From NCBI GenBank assembly GCA_007748055.1, contig CP036279.1, positions 3,968,001 to 4,032,000 of the forward strand: a stretch of DNA of 64,000 bases. The letters are read 5' to 3'. Origin of the DNA: Kolteria novifilia (GTDB taxonomy: Bacteria > Planctomycetota > Planctomycetia > Kolteriales > Kolteriaceae). Under the pieces are notes generated by a model. It ran no database searches. It was not told the DNA's origin and saw only the letters and a program-made list of their open reading frames with translations. The translations under genes were made by a program, and so were the position numbers. This document shows, piece after piece, positions 16,746-25,836 of the stretch; the stretch's first letter is position 1; every line of letters starts with the position of its first letter.

Positions 16746-17734
16746 CGAAGGGTCTCCGCGGTGACGACGTCGACGGGGGTTTCGCGATCCTCGACCTTGG
16801 CTTCGGGATCGTCCAGCAGCGTCAACGCGTGCTCGATGCCAAAGACGGCGAGCTGGTCCCCGTGTTGATCGGCGGTGGCGAGGACTCGCCCCTCCTTGAT
16901 CGCATCCTGAACGGCGGAGATGTTGTCGAAACCGACAATGAGCAAATCGCCCCCACGTCCGGTCGCCTTCGCCGCGGCGACGGCGCCAAGAGCCATGCTG
17001 TCGTTGGCCGCCAAGATCGCCTTGATCTCGGGATGTTCCCGCAGCATCGACGAGGCGATCGTGTTGGCCTTTGACATCTCCCATTGAGCGGACTGGCTGT
17101 CGACGATCTCCCAACCGGCGCCGCTCGCCGCCTCCTCGAACCCGAGGCGCCGCTGCGTTCCATTGAAGGAGGTGCGAATCCCCTCCAGAACCGCGATCGC
17201 GTCGCCAGTAGCGAGCTTCCCCTCGAGCGACTTCGCGACCGCGAGGGCTCCGTTCCGATTGTCGGGACCGACGAAAGGAATAGCGATTCCCTCTTGCTCG
17301 AGCACCTCCTTGTCAAGGCGATTGTCGATGTTCACCACGACGATCCCGGCATCGCGCGCCCGGCGTAGAGCGGGCACGAGGGCCTTGGAGTCGGCCGGAG
17401 CGATGACGATCGCGTCGACGCCCGCCGCCACCATCTCCTCGACCAGGGCGACCTGGCGACTGAGATCGCGCTCGTCCTTAATGCCGTTGACGACGAGTTC
17501 GTACCGTTCGGCGTGCTCCCGCTGATGCTGCTGAGCACCGTCCGCCATTGTCGAGAAGAACTCGTTGGCGAGCGATTTCATGATCAGCGCGACGCGCGGA
17601 TGGTCACTCGCGGCGCCATCGGTCGGTTGGCTGTCGACATCTGGTCCGCCGCACCCGGCCGCGATCGAACTGGCCATCACCGCGAGCGAAGCGAGCATCG
17701 ACGAAGACCAAGAGCGGGCGTGGATCGAAGTCAT
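16742..17734 (-). CDS. rbsB: Ribose-binding lipoprotein (RbsB-like)
   Basis: From ATG 17734 the protein has 330 residues and starts with a lipoprotein signal ending in SSIAAGC. The mature part is a periplasmic binding protein of the LacI-fold sugar class: VALIMKSLANEFFSTMADGA, GVDAIVIAPADSKALVPALR, VNIDNRLD, AILAANDSMALGAVAAAKATG, VGFDNISAVQDAIKEG. It should capture ribose or a related pentose for the RbsAC-like transporter encoded next. The start is 16 nt downstream of the kinase stop, so all four genes read as one unit. Confidence 0.93.
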   Translation of the reverse strand: MTSIHARSWSSSMLASLAVMASSIAAGCGGPDVDSQPTDGAASDHPRVALIMKSLANEFFSTMADGAQQHQREHAERYELVVNGIKDERDLSRQVALVEEMVAAGVDAIVIAPADSKALVPALRRARDAGIVVVNIDNRLDKEVLEQEGIAIPFVGPDNRNGALAVAKSLEGKLATGDAIAVLEGIRTSFNGTQRRLGFEEAASGAGWEIVDSQSAQWEMSKANTIASSMLREHPEIKAILAANDSMALGAVAAAKATGRGGDLLIVGFDNISAVQDAIKEGRVLATADQHGDQLAVFGIEHALTLLDDPEAKVEDRETPVDVVTAETLR

Positions 17735-17750
17735 TGGTCCGGTTTCCCCT

Positions 17751-18719
17751 TCATGAGAACGGCAGCGCATCGGTCTTGCCCATCAGCCGTTCGACGTCCG
17801 ATCGGCGTGGCATCGCCGGTTGGGCCCCCGGGCGCGACGCCGCGATCGCGCCGGCGGCGCTGGCGAAACGGGCGGCCTCGGTCAAGGAACACTCCCCGTC
17901 CCAAGAGACCGCGAGGGCCGCGGCGAAGGCGTCTCCCGCGGCGGTCGTATCGACGACCTCCACCGCGAAGGGCGCTATCCGACAAACGTCCTCCTCGTGG
18001 ACAACGATCGAACCGTCGCCGCCGAGCGTGACGATCACGTTCGTCGGCCCCCGTTCAAGGAGCAAACGAGCGGCTCGTTCGCCCTCCTCCCCGGAGCCGA
18101 CGGTGCCAGTGTCCCCTTGAAGAAGCGCGGCCGCCTCGGTTTGGTTGGGGCAGATCACATCGACGTCGAGTAGTTCCTTCGGAAAGCTGGATGGTGCCGG
18201 CGCCGGGTCGAGGATGATGCGAACCCCGGCCTCCCGAGCGATCGTGCTCGCCGCGACAACGCATTCGATCGGGATCTCGAGTTGAACCAAGAGGACATCG
18301 CTCGACCGAATCAACTCGGCCGCGGCCCGGATGTCGTCAACGGAGAGAAGAGCATTGGCTCCCGGCACCAGCGTGATGGCATTCTCGCCCCCCTTCTCCA
18401 CCGACACGATCGCCAGCCCGCTAGCGACATCGGGGTGCCGCTTGATGAAGGTGCCATCGACCCCTTCCCGAGTGAGGTTCTCCACCAGGCGATCGGCGAA
18501 GGCATCGTCGCCGACCCTCCCCACCATCGCCACACGTCCGCCAAGCCGAGCGGCGGCGACCGCTTGGTTTGCCCCTTTCCCGCCAGGTGATTCGGTCGCG
18601 CGGCGCGCGATCGTCGTCTCCCCCGGCGAGGGCAAGCGATCGCAGTCGATCACCAGATCCATGTTGATCGAGCCGACGACGACGACTCGAGGCGATTCCC
18701 CATTCATCCCACGATCCAT
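17751..18719 (-). CDS. rbsK: Ribokinase (PfkB family)
   Basis: The protein has 322 residues from ATG 18719; ATG 18707 is possible. VVVVGSINMDLVIDCDRLPSPGET and GGKGANQAVAAARLGG are the ribokinase substrate-binding blocks, and DTTAAGDAFAAALA holds the anion hole and catalytic Asp. It phosphorylates ribose on O-5 in the cytoplasm, completing uptake by the transporter encoded downstream. It is the first gene of the tightly packed operon; the 336 bp upstream contain repeat copy A1 and no clear promoter. Read-through from the nucleoside hydrolase gene at 19056-20174 is possible. Confidence 0.95.
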   Translation of the reverse strand: MDRGMNGESPRVVVVGSINMDLVIDCDRLPSPGETTIARRATESPGGKGANQAVAAARLGGRVAMVGRVGDDAFADRLVENLTREGVDGTFIKRHPDVASGLAIVSVEKGGENAITLVPGANALLSVDDIRAAAELIRSSDVLLVQLEIPIECVVAASTIAREAGVRIILDPAPAPSSFPKELLDVDVICPNQTEAAALLQGDTGTVGSGEEGERAARLLLERGPTNVIVTLGGDGSIVVHEEDVCRIAPFAVEVVDTTAAGDAFAAALAVSWDGECSLTEAARFASAAGAIAASRPGAQPAMPRRSDVERLMGKTDALPFS

Positions 18720-18888
18720 TGACTTGTCGGCCGAACGCTTCCGCGCTCAACGCCGAGATGATCCCTTCCCCAGGCAGCATTCTCCCCCAGAATCGCCGCC
18801 GCGCCCAGCGCGCGCCGTCGATCCCAATGGCCTTGAGCCGACAGCCCGTTGATCTATTCGCTGCCGGCTTAGATCAACGGATTGTTCG

Positions 18889-19035
18889 TGTCCTGATTGG
18901 CAAGTTCGTTCATGAATTCTCGCCCCTGTGATCGTGCGGGAGTTTGCCCAATCTCAGGCGTTTCCCGCATGCCCACGGCGAGCGTGGGCATGGCACCCAG
19001 GAGATCTCTTGGCAATGAATTAGCCAATCAGGACA
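18889..19035 (+). repeat. Family A MITE-like repeat, copy A1 (best preserved, 147 bp)
   Basis: The element has perfect 13-bp terminal inverted repeats: TGTCCTGATTGGC (18889-18901) and GCCAATCAGGACA (19023-19035), with similarity continuing inwards. The core hairpin has perfect 10-bp arms, CATGCCCACG (18968-18977) and CGTGGGCATG (18983-18992). CTAG follows the right end at 19037-19040. No protein is encoded. It lies 20 bp beyond the stop of the nucleoside hydrolase gene and upstream of rbsK. Confidence 0.9.
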
Positions 19036-19055
19036 GCTAGACGTGCGACGCAACT

Positions 19056-20174
19056 TCAGTTGGATTGTTTCGAACCCTTCGGGGACGCTTGACGAACGGG
19101 CGGCTGGCTCGAGAGCTGGATGAGCGCCTCGAGCGTGCGAGGTCGTTGCTGGTCCTTGACGACGAGGTAGCGATGCTTCCCACCGCTCGACTCCTCGAAC
19201 TGGGTGATCCCTTCCTCGGTTACCCGAACGATACCCGGTGCCGAGAGATCGAAGTAGCCGTCGCCGGGACGCACCGCGTAAAGGACGCTCGTCAGATCCC
19301 AGGTCGGCCGATCGTGGCCAGGTTTCGTGTAGAGCACGTAGGACTCGGCCAACGGATGGTGCTCGACGTAGTCGTAGTCCTTCGCGATGCTCTCGTGCGG
19401 ATACGGTAAGGCTCGGCCAATCTCAAAGCCGCTCCAAACGATCGGCGTGGGCCAGTCCCTGGCGAGCTTCCGCGCGGAAGGAACATCCTTGAAGACGTTG
19501 TACTCCTTGTAGGTGGCGAACTTCCCTTCCATCCCTGGGATCTCTCCAAAGGCGCCGGCCATGATCGAGAGCAGTCGCACCTTCTTCTTGACGAGTTCGG
19601 CGCCACCCAACGGGCTAGCGTCGTCAGGCTTCGACTCCAAGAGTTCGGCGAGGTTGGTGGAAAATCCGACTTGAATGATGACCACCGAATGATCGTCAGC
19701 CCCCCCGAGCGATTCGCGCAGCACCTTGACCGCGTCCGGAGCACTCTTGCCAGACGCGAGATCGTGAGCATAGCGAGGCCGTCCGCCGTCCTTCTGCTCG
19801 GCCAAACCGACAAACTTCCCCTTCTGCGCGGTGACGCCGCTTCGCGTCACGCCGATGGGAATGTCACCCTGCCCGTAGAAGGTGTTGACCGCGTCGGTGA
19901 AGGGAGCCGCGAGCGGATGGTCCTTCGTGATCGTCACGGCGAGGAGTTCGCACTCCCCGCGCGACTCGAGGGCGTGGATCATGCCGAGGGCGAGGACATC
20001 GTCGACATCGTTGCCAATATCGGTGTCGAAGATGATGGGAACCGGCCGAGAGACCTCCTCGGCCCCGGCACCGGTGGGCGCTCCCAGGAGCAGTGGCCCC
20101 CAAAGAAGAAACGCCGCCAGAGAGCGACCCGAAAGCTGCCAACGCCCCGTCATCCAGCAACGACTTTCGTTCAC
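19056..20174 (-). CDS. Exported nucleoside hydrolase family protein, paralogue of 13170-14219
   Basis: The frame is open from 20213, but GTG 20174 has GGGGGA 8 nt upstream and is preferred (372 residues); ATG 20153 is another candidate. A signal peptide (LAAFLLWGPLLLGAPTGAGA) follows. FDTDIGNDVDDVLALGMIHAL is the calcium-binding aspartate motif, and WDLTSVLYAVRPGDGYF the C-terminal block. Sequence and domain order closely follow the other hydrolase in this window, including NTFYGQGDIPIGVT. It should hydrolyse nucleosides outside the cytoplasm. A perfect LacI-type palindrome lies upstream at 20241-20258, and the rbs operon follows on the same strand. Confidence 0.9.
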   Translation of the reverse strand: MNESRCWMTGRWQLSGRSLAAFLLWGPLLLGAPTGAGAEEVSRPVPIIFDTDIGNDVDDVLALGMIHALESRGECELLAVTITKDHPLAAPFTDAVNTFYGQGDIPIGVTRSGVTAQKGKFVGLAEQKDGGRPRYAHDLASGKSAPDAVKVLRESLGGADDHSVVIIQVGFSTNLAELLESKPDDASPLGGAELVKKKVRLLSIMAGAFGEIPGMEGKFATYKEYNVFKDVPSARKLARDWPTPIVWSGFEIGRALPYPHESIAKDYDYVEHHPLAESYVLYTKPGHDRPTWDLTSVLYAVRPGDGYFDLSAPGIVRVTEEGITQFEESSGGKHRYLVVKDQQRPRTLEALIQLSSQPPVRQASPKGSKQSN

Positions 20175-20240
20175 GCCCACGGTCCCCCGACTCGCCTGAA
20201 GTGATTGTCGCATCGTACGCGATGGACAACGAACCCCTTA

Positions 20241-20258
20241 TGCTCAAACGTTTGAGCA
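20241..20258. promoter_or_regulatory. Candidate LacI-family operator
   Basis: TGCTCAAACGTTTGAGCA is a perfect 18-bp palindrome with a central CG, the usual shape of LacI/GalR-family operators. It stands 66 bp upstream of the preferred start of the nucleoside hydrolase gene (28 bp from the longest possible start). No LacI-type gene is in the window, so the regulator is unidentified. Confidence 0.6.
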
Positions 20259-20403
20259 CAAGGTAACAAAGGCGGTGGGGATTGCAAGACTCGAGCGGAG
20301 CTTTCCCGTGAAATCGACACCTTGAGGGCCCGTGTCGCGCTGCCGCGCCGTCCAGGGGAGCGGCAACGTCGACGGCCTCGTCTGGAATGTACGGGCGCCG
20401 ACC

Positions 20404-22530
20404 TCAGCGCGAGGTCTTCGCCTTGTCTTCGGAGCGGGAGTAGGGTCTTAGGCGAATGTTTCGAAAACGAACGTTGTTGGTGTGCGCCGAGAGACCGATG
20501 TAGCCCTCGCGCGGCCGATCCTTCAACTTCTCCACTTGCGAAACATCGGCATCATTGATCGTCTTGCCATTGAGGGTGACCCGAACGCGGTCCCCGCGAC
20601 AGTCGATCTCAAGTTCGTTCCATTCTCCCGCCGGTCGTGAGACGAACTCGTTGGAGGCGACGGCCTGGTAGATCGAGCCCGTGTGCCCCGACGACGGCTT
20701 CCCCTTCGTCGCTCCGTCGTCGCGAAGCTGAATCTCCATCCCTTCCCTGGAGGTCCGGCCGGTATGGGGAGCGCGAATGAAAACCCCGCTGTTGCCCCCC
20801 TTCTCGAGCATGTACTCCAGCCGCAGGTTGAAGTCGCCGTACTTGTCCTCGGTACTCAACCAATACGCCGTCTTCTTCGTTCGATCACGGCGGCCGACGA
20901 TCGCCCCATCCTCGACGCGGAAGGAGCCCGGCTTGCCCTGAACTTCCTTCCAGCCCGAGAGATCCTTGCCGTTGAAGAGAGGACGATGCGACTCGTCGAC
21001 CTTCTCCGTCGCGGACATCGCGGTCGTTACCGGCTCCTCGCCAGACTCCTGGGAGTCCTTCGGGATATTGTTGAGCGTGTAATAACCAACGGGGTGAAGC
21101 AGCGGCAACGCCTTCGCCGACCGAACACCGTCCATGTGCAGTTCGTGAACGTGGCCGCGCTTCAGCCCGTCGATGACGAGACGGACCTCGCGGTGATCGT
21201 CGCTCACGACCGCTTCCTTGATCGTCGGCTTGGAGTGGTCGACCTCCGGACTGCCGTAACTGCTTTGGTAGATGTAGGCATAGGCCTGCAATTCGTAGCT
21301 TTTGGGATCTCCCGCGGTGTCGGGGTCCACCGGTTCAGTGAAGACGAGTTGGAAGCCATCGGGTCGCGCCCGCATCTTTAGCACCTCGAAGGGTACCTTG
21401 CCGGTCCAATCCATCCGTTCGAGTGCGAAGGGTTTGCTCCCGATCGAGCCCCAACCGCGGTTGGTCCCATTCGTGAAGAGATGACCCTCCGGCGACATGA
21501 GCAGGCAGAGCGTTCCCGATCCGAATCCTTCGCGAAAGGGAAAACAGACGCCTTGGTAGCGACCGTCGACCTTCTCGAGAAAGACGCGCATCACGGTACT
21601 CGCCCGTTGATCGGCGACGAAGAACTGGTTTGTGAAAGGCCCGAACTTCCCGCCCGTCGTGTCACACGCGATGCCGCTGGCGGACTGCCCCATCTTCTTG
21701 TAGGGGAAGAGAACCGCCGGCGGGACCAACTCGGGGATCTTGTCGGCCTCGACCCAGAGTCGGCTGCCGCTCTTCGGCTCCGGGGGTTTCTTGCCGATCG
21801 CGTCGGTCGACTCATACCAGCGAAAGCCCGCTGGGTGACCTTGGAACGAACCGGGCTCGAGATGGCGAAGCGAGCAGGTTCCGTTCCAGGGCCCTTGGTT
21901 GTCGGTGTAGAAGACCTCTCCCTTATGGTTGATGCCCATGCCGCCGGGAGAACGGATACCGCTGCACGTCGGCAAGACCGTCCCATCCGGGGCGATGCGC
22001 AGACACCATCCGCGATACTTGTTCTGGCTGCTAAAGGAGCCGGTCAGGCAAAGCGTGACCCAGAGATTCCCCTCCGGATCGAACTTCGAGCCGAAGGCAT
22101 ACTCGTGATAGTCGCCGTTGATGCCCCATTCGTCGCAAACGGTCTCGAACAGGTCGGCTCGATCGTCGCCATCGAGATCGCGAATCCGCGTAAGTTCGCC
22201 GCGCTGGGTGGCGTAGAGGGCCCCGTCGCGTTCCGCGAGCCCGAGTACCTCGTGAAGCCCCTGAGCGTAGCGGGTCAGTTTGACGTCCTTGGGATCGTCG
22301 GTGAACGGGTTCTCCAGGAGGTAGATGTCGCCGCGCCGAGAGGAAATCGCGAGCCGACCATCCGATAAGAGCTCAATATCCCCCGCCTCAAGCATGAGAT
22401 CCTTTGGAATGTCGAACGTCATCAAGGGATAGTAGTCGGCTTCGGTCGGAGCGTTCGCTTGAGCGTCGGCATCCGCCCCAAGAAGAAGCGATGCCACCAT
22501 CGTCAACTGACGCGCGAAGTCGAAAATCAT
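20404..22530 (-). CDS. PVC-type dehydrogenase-like beta-propeller fused to DUF1080 (3-keto-disaccharide hydrolase) domain
   Basis: The protein has 708 residues from ATG 22530, with AAGGA upstream. After a signal-like N-terminus come about 380 residues of glucose/sorbosone-dehydrogenase-type propeller ([66 protein letters not shown]). A linker with a beta-sandwich ([12 protein letters not shown]...[16 protein letters not shown]) follows. From about residue 515 ([13 protein letters not shown]) to the end is a DUF1080 domain, with [20 protein letters not shown] and [15 protein letters not shown]1080 proteins have been linked to hydrolysis of 3-keto-glycosides. The gene lies 54 bp behind the multi-heme cytochrome gene and is probably co-transcribed. 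It has no heme motif itself. Confidence 0.88.
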   Translation of the reverse strand: MIFDFARQLTMVASLLLGADADAQANAPTEADYYPLMTFDIPKDLMLEAGDIELLSDGRLAISSRRGDIYLLENPFTDDPKDVKLTRYAQGLHEVLGLAERDGALYATQRGELTRIRDLDGDDRADLFETVCDEWGINGDYHEYAFGSKFDPEGNLWVTLCLTGSFSSQNKYRGWCLRIAPDGTVLPTCSGIRSPGGMGINHKGEVFYTDNQGPWNGTCSLRHLEPGSFQGHPAGFRWYESTDAIGKKPPEPKSGSRLWVEADKIPELVPPAVLFPYKKMGQSASGIACDTTGGKFGPFTNQFFVADQRASTVMRVFLEKVDGRYQGVCFPFREGFGSGTLCLLMSPEGHLFTNGTNRGWGSIGSKPFALERMDWTGKVPFEVLKMRARPDGFQLVFTEPVDPDTAGDPKSYELQAYAYIYQSSYGSPEVDHSKPTIKEAVVSDDHREVRLVIDGLKRGHVHELHMDGVRSAKALPLLHPVGYYTLNNIPKDSQESGEEPVTTAMSATEKVDESHRPLFNGKDLSGWKEVQGKPGSFRVEDGAIVGRRDRTKKTAYWLSTEDKYGDFNLRLEYMLEKGGNSGVFIRAPHTGRTSREGMEIQLRDDGATKGKPSSGHTGSIYQAVASNEFVSRPAGEWNELEIDCRGDRVRVTLNGKTINDADVSQVEKLKDRPREGYIGLSAHTNNVRFRNIRLRPYSRSEDKAKTSR

Positions 22531-22584
22531 CGTCCGATTCCTTGGTATCGTTTGAAAGTTTTGACCGCGTTCGAGTGAGTCGGG

Positions 22585-25380
22585 CTACCAGATGTACTCG
22601 ATCGCGAACCGAGCCTTGTCGCCATTCCACGTGATGGGAACGAGCAATTGCTTCCTGCCATCCGACTCGCGCATACGAGTCGAGGCGTCCTCGATCTTGA
22701 TCCGATAGGCGTTGTCGACGAGGTAGGTTCCATCGTCGGCCTTCGTGATCGTCTTGCCCGATGCGGCCAGGAAGGTCAGCCCATTTTGCGGCTCGGACGA
22801 CTCGAGCAAGAATTCGCGTCTGAGGCTCGGTTCGGCGTCTCCGGCGACCGGCGTCGGCGTGTCTTCGACCTTCACCCCATCGACGCGATAGAGGAACGTC
22901 GGTCGACCGGCTTCATCAAGCTTGTAGCCCTTGAAGCGAATCCCGAGTTCGCGGGCGGGGGCGTTCGGCCACGGAGCCTTCTCGTCGGCGAGCGTCGCGA
23001 AGGAGGCGCTTCCGGGGAACGACAGCAGATGGACCCCTTCGGGACGTTGGTAGCCTTGACCACGACCCGACCAATGACGCGAGGCATCGATGAAGTCCTC
23101 ATGCCAGATCAGGGCGAGCCGCATCTGCTCGGCATCGAACGCGAGGTTGGCCCCCTCCGGGTAGCCGACCCCAATCGCGCGGGCCCCCGCTCCGTCGATG
23201 AAGTTGCGGTAGATGATTGGAGCCTTGTCCGCCTTGAGAACGATGGGATCGGGAATCAAGCCGTAGGGAACGCCGGCTTTCTTGCCATCCTCGAGATAGC
23301 TCCAAACCGCCAAGATCTGCTTGTCGCAATCGGTCTCGAGGTCCGGCAGGTAGAGGGGACTCTGACCATTCTTCGGCCACGACGTCGGCATGCGGGTCCC
23401 GGGGCGGAAGGTGTTCGGCTCACGCAAGTAACGACGGAACCAGTCCTTGCGAAGCCGCTTGGTCATCGTCGTCAAGTCAAGGGCTTGGACACCGGTCGCC
23501 TTGTAGGGATCGAAGTTATGGCACTTCATGCAGGAAAAAGCCTTGGCTCCGACCATGTGACGTCCGACCGACTTGAGCCGATGATCGGGGACATCGATCT
23601 CCGGTTCGGCGCTCGGTTCGACGTAGTCGGCCTTGGCAAAGGCTTCGGTCAGCTTGGCGACGTTCTCTTGGCCGAACTTCGGCATCATCGTTCGCATGTA
23701 GGGCCGATCCTTCGCTCCATGGGCAAAGACGTGCTGTAGCCATTGCGGACGGAGCTTGTCCCCGACTCCGTCGAGCGGCGGTGGGATCCGTCCCTCGTCC
23801 CCCATCTCCTTTTGAGTGGTGGCGAAGAACTTGTTGACGGGCTCTTGCACCCCACCTTTGCCGTCGCGCGCGTGGCAGGCGTAGCAGTTGAGTACCAACA
23901 TCGTCTGGGCGATGGTCTCCTTCTCGCCAGCGGGGCTGGCTTGGGGTTCGGCGTTCTGTTTGAGATCCGCCATGGCGGCGCCGATCGCCTCTTGTTGAGC
24001 CTCGCTGAGCGGGAAATACGGCACTTCGTCGCGAGAGGGGATAAAGCAAGCGTCCCGCATCGACAGGTCGACGATCGCCGTCCAACCATCCTTGGGCTTG
24101 AACCGCTCCCCGTTGATCGTCATCTGGTGGCACGAGGCACAACCTTCGGAGACGAAGAGCTCGCGACCCTTCGCGACGAGGGTGTCATCGACCTTGAATG
24201 CTTCGGCGATCGCTTGCTCCGGCGGAACCGAATCGCGGGTCATCAGCAAGGCGCTATCGACAGGCCGACGCGAAATCCCTGGCCCCTCGTACTCCACCGA
24301 AAGCTGGGCCCCACCGTCACGTTCGAAGTAATCGACGGCGATTGCGTGCATGCCGGCGTCGAGTTCGATCTCTTTCGATTTGCTTTCGAAGCCATGGACC
24401 CCGTCGTTGTCGATCACGATCTGGCCATCGATGAAGAGTCGACTGCCGTCGTCGGAACCGAGGTGAAAGCGGTAGCTTCCCTTCTCGCGAATGGGAAGAA
24501 ATCCCTCGAACTGAATCGCGAAATGATCGGGTTTGGAAGAGACTTCCAAGTCGAATCCGCGCGACTCGCCTTTCTTCGCGGGCTCGATCGCGGTGAAATC
24601 GGGCAGCCCCGGCCAATTGCCTTCATAGAGTCGGTAGCGAGTGTTGGGAGCCACCCGTGACTCGCCCACCAGGTAGGAGGCCAAGTCGTTCCGTTCCCGC
24701 TGGTTGAGCCCCAGCGCCGGCATTCGGCCCGAGGGGCGGACCTTCAGCGGATCATCCAAGAAGGTCGCGAGGCTATCGCGGGTGTACTTCGCGTCGAGGT
24801 CGCCGAGCGGCACCGCGTTGGCGAGCTTCTCCGCTCCCGTGCGGCGTGAGCCATGACAAGCGACACACCCGACCCGATGAAACACACCGCTACCACGCTT
24901 GATCGACTGGGGATCGATCGAGCCTTCTTTGGTGGCGCCCGTCGACGCGAGAAAGTGGACCAGGGCCTCGACTTTCTCCGCCCGAGCCTCGTCCTGCTCG
25001 TCGGAGAGCATGTCGGGCATCGTCGTCCCGGGCTTGGTCTCGTGCGGATTGGAAAGGAAGTTCCGGAGGTACTCGGGCTTCACCCGGCTGCCGACAGCAT
25101 CGAGAATCGGAGCCTTCTTGGGCGGAATCGGACCGAGCCAGGCGGCGTCGAGCTGATGACACGACGAGCAGTTCAGCTCGCTCATCAGGAGCTTGCCGCC
25201 AGCGACAAGGTCCCGCGGGGCACTGGCGTTGGGTCCGTAAAAACGCTCAAACCCAGGCACAACCGGGGCTTGGGTCTCCGCGGCAAACGCGACGGGTGGT
25301 CCGCAAAGCGATCCCAACCAAAGCAAAACAGCGAGCAAGAACGAGGGGCGACGGCCACTCAGCATGCGGAACAACTTCAT
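22585..25380 (-). CDS. Five-heme cytochrome c protein with PA14 domain, exported
   Basis: ATG 25380 is chosen for its GGGAAG site (6-nt spacing) and the signal peptide that follows (FLLAVLLWLGSLCGPPVAFAA); the product has 931 residues. Five heme-binding C-x-x-C-H motifs lie at residues 71-75 (CSSCH), 172-176 (CVACH), 414-418 (CASCH), 499-503 (CYACH) and 617-621 (CMKCH). A PA14 carbohydrate-binding domain sits between hemes two and three (about 248-368, with LGSDDGSRLFIDGQIVIDNDG). The C-terminal 230 residues have no heme motif. Such proteins are typical of planctomycetes. With the downstream propeller-DUF1080 protein, it may take electrons from sugar oxidation at the cell envelope; that role is inference. 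Confidence 0.92.
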   Translation of the reverse strand: MKLFRMLSGRRPSFLLAVLLWLGSLCGPPVAFAAETQAPVVPGFERFYGPNASAPRDLVAGGKLLMSELNCSSCHQLDAAWLGPIPPKKAPILDAVGSRVKPEYLRNFLSNPHETKPGTTMPDMLSDEQDEARAEKVEALVHFLASTGATKEGSIDPQSIKRGSGVFHRVGCVACHGSRRTGAEKLANAVPLGDLDAKYTRDSLATFLDDPLKVRPSGRMPALGLNQRERNDLASYLVGESRVAPNTRYRLYEGNWPGLPDFTAIEPAKKGESRGFDLEVSSKPDHFAIQFEGFLPIREKGSYRFHLGSDDGSRLFIDGQIVIDNDGVHGFESKSKEIELDAGMHAIAVDYFERDGGAQLSVEYEGPGISRRPVDSALLMTRDSVPPEQAIAEAFKVDDTLVAKGRELFVSEGCASCHQMTINGERFKPKDGWTAIVDLSMRDACFIPSRDEVPYFPLSEAQQEAIGAAMADLKQNAEPQASPAGEKETIAQTMLVLNCYACHARDGKGGVQEPVNKFFATTQKEMGDEGRIPPPLDGVGDKLRPQWLQHVFAHGAKDRPYMRTMMPKFGQENVAKLTEAFAKADYVEPSAEPEIDVPDHRLKSVGRHMVGAKAFSCMKCHNFDPYKATGVQALDLTTMTKRLRKDWFRRYLREPNTFRPGTRMPTSWPKNGQSPLYLPDLETDCDKQILAVWSYLEDGKKAGVPYGLIPDPIVLKADKAPIIYRNFIDGAGARAIGVGYPEGANLAFDAEQMRLALIWHEDFIDASRHWSGRGQGYQRPEGVHLLSFPGSASFATLADEKAPWPNAPARELGIRFKGYKLDEAGRPTFLYRVDGVKVEDTPTPVAGDAEPSLRREFLLESSEPQNGLTFLAASGKTITKADDGTYLVDNAYRIKIEDASTRMRESDGRKQLLVPITWNGDKARFAIEYIW

Positions 25381-25713
25381 CAAAGCTTCCCAACTAGGCA
25401 GGTTTAGCGAGGAAAATCGTCTTGTGGCCGGAGCCAGGAGAGTCTCATCCGGAGCGACTGAGTGTCGTGACCTTGGCATTTGCCCAAGCGGGAAAATAGC
25501 TGGCTCGTGTCCGAGGGGGCACGTATTCAGTGGCTCGCGTTTATCGGTCGAGGCCCATCCTCTGTTGCCGACGGCGAGATTGCAAGCCAAACCTGTTGAA
25601 CGTCCGGCAGGCGAAGGAGATACTTCAAATGCAATTCTGGCTGTTTGTCCCTCCCGCCGACCATTCTTGAGCTGGGCGGAGGAGAAATGCGCCCGTCAGA
25701 TCGAACAGTTGAC

Positions 25714-25741
25714 TTGACCTGGCGAAATGAGCGATTAGACT
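25714..25741 (+). promoter_or_regulatory. Candidate sigma-70-type promoter
   Basis: TTGACC (25714-25719) and TAGACT (25736-25741) are separated by 16 bp, and the candidate lies 95 bp upstream of the sulfatase start at 25837. The match to the consensus is moderate. Confidence 0.35.
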
Positions 25742-25836
25742 CGATGTCACGAGAAATCATCATGACCAAACGATTCACCGCCCTGTTCTCCCACCGCCAG
25801 GACCAACCGGCGCGCGCCCACCAAGAACGAGATGAC

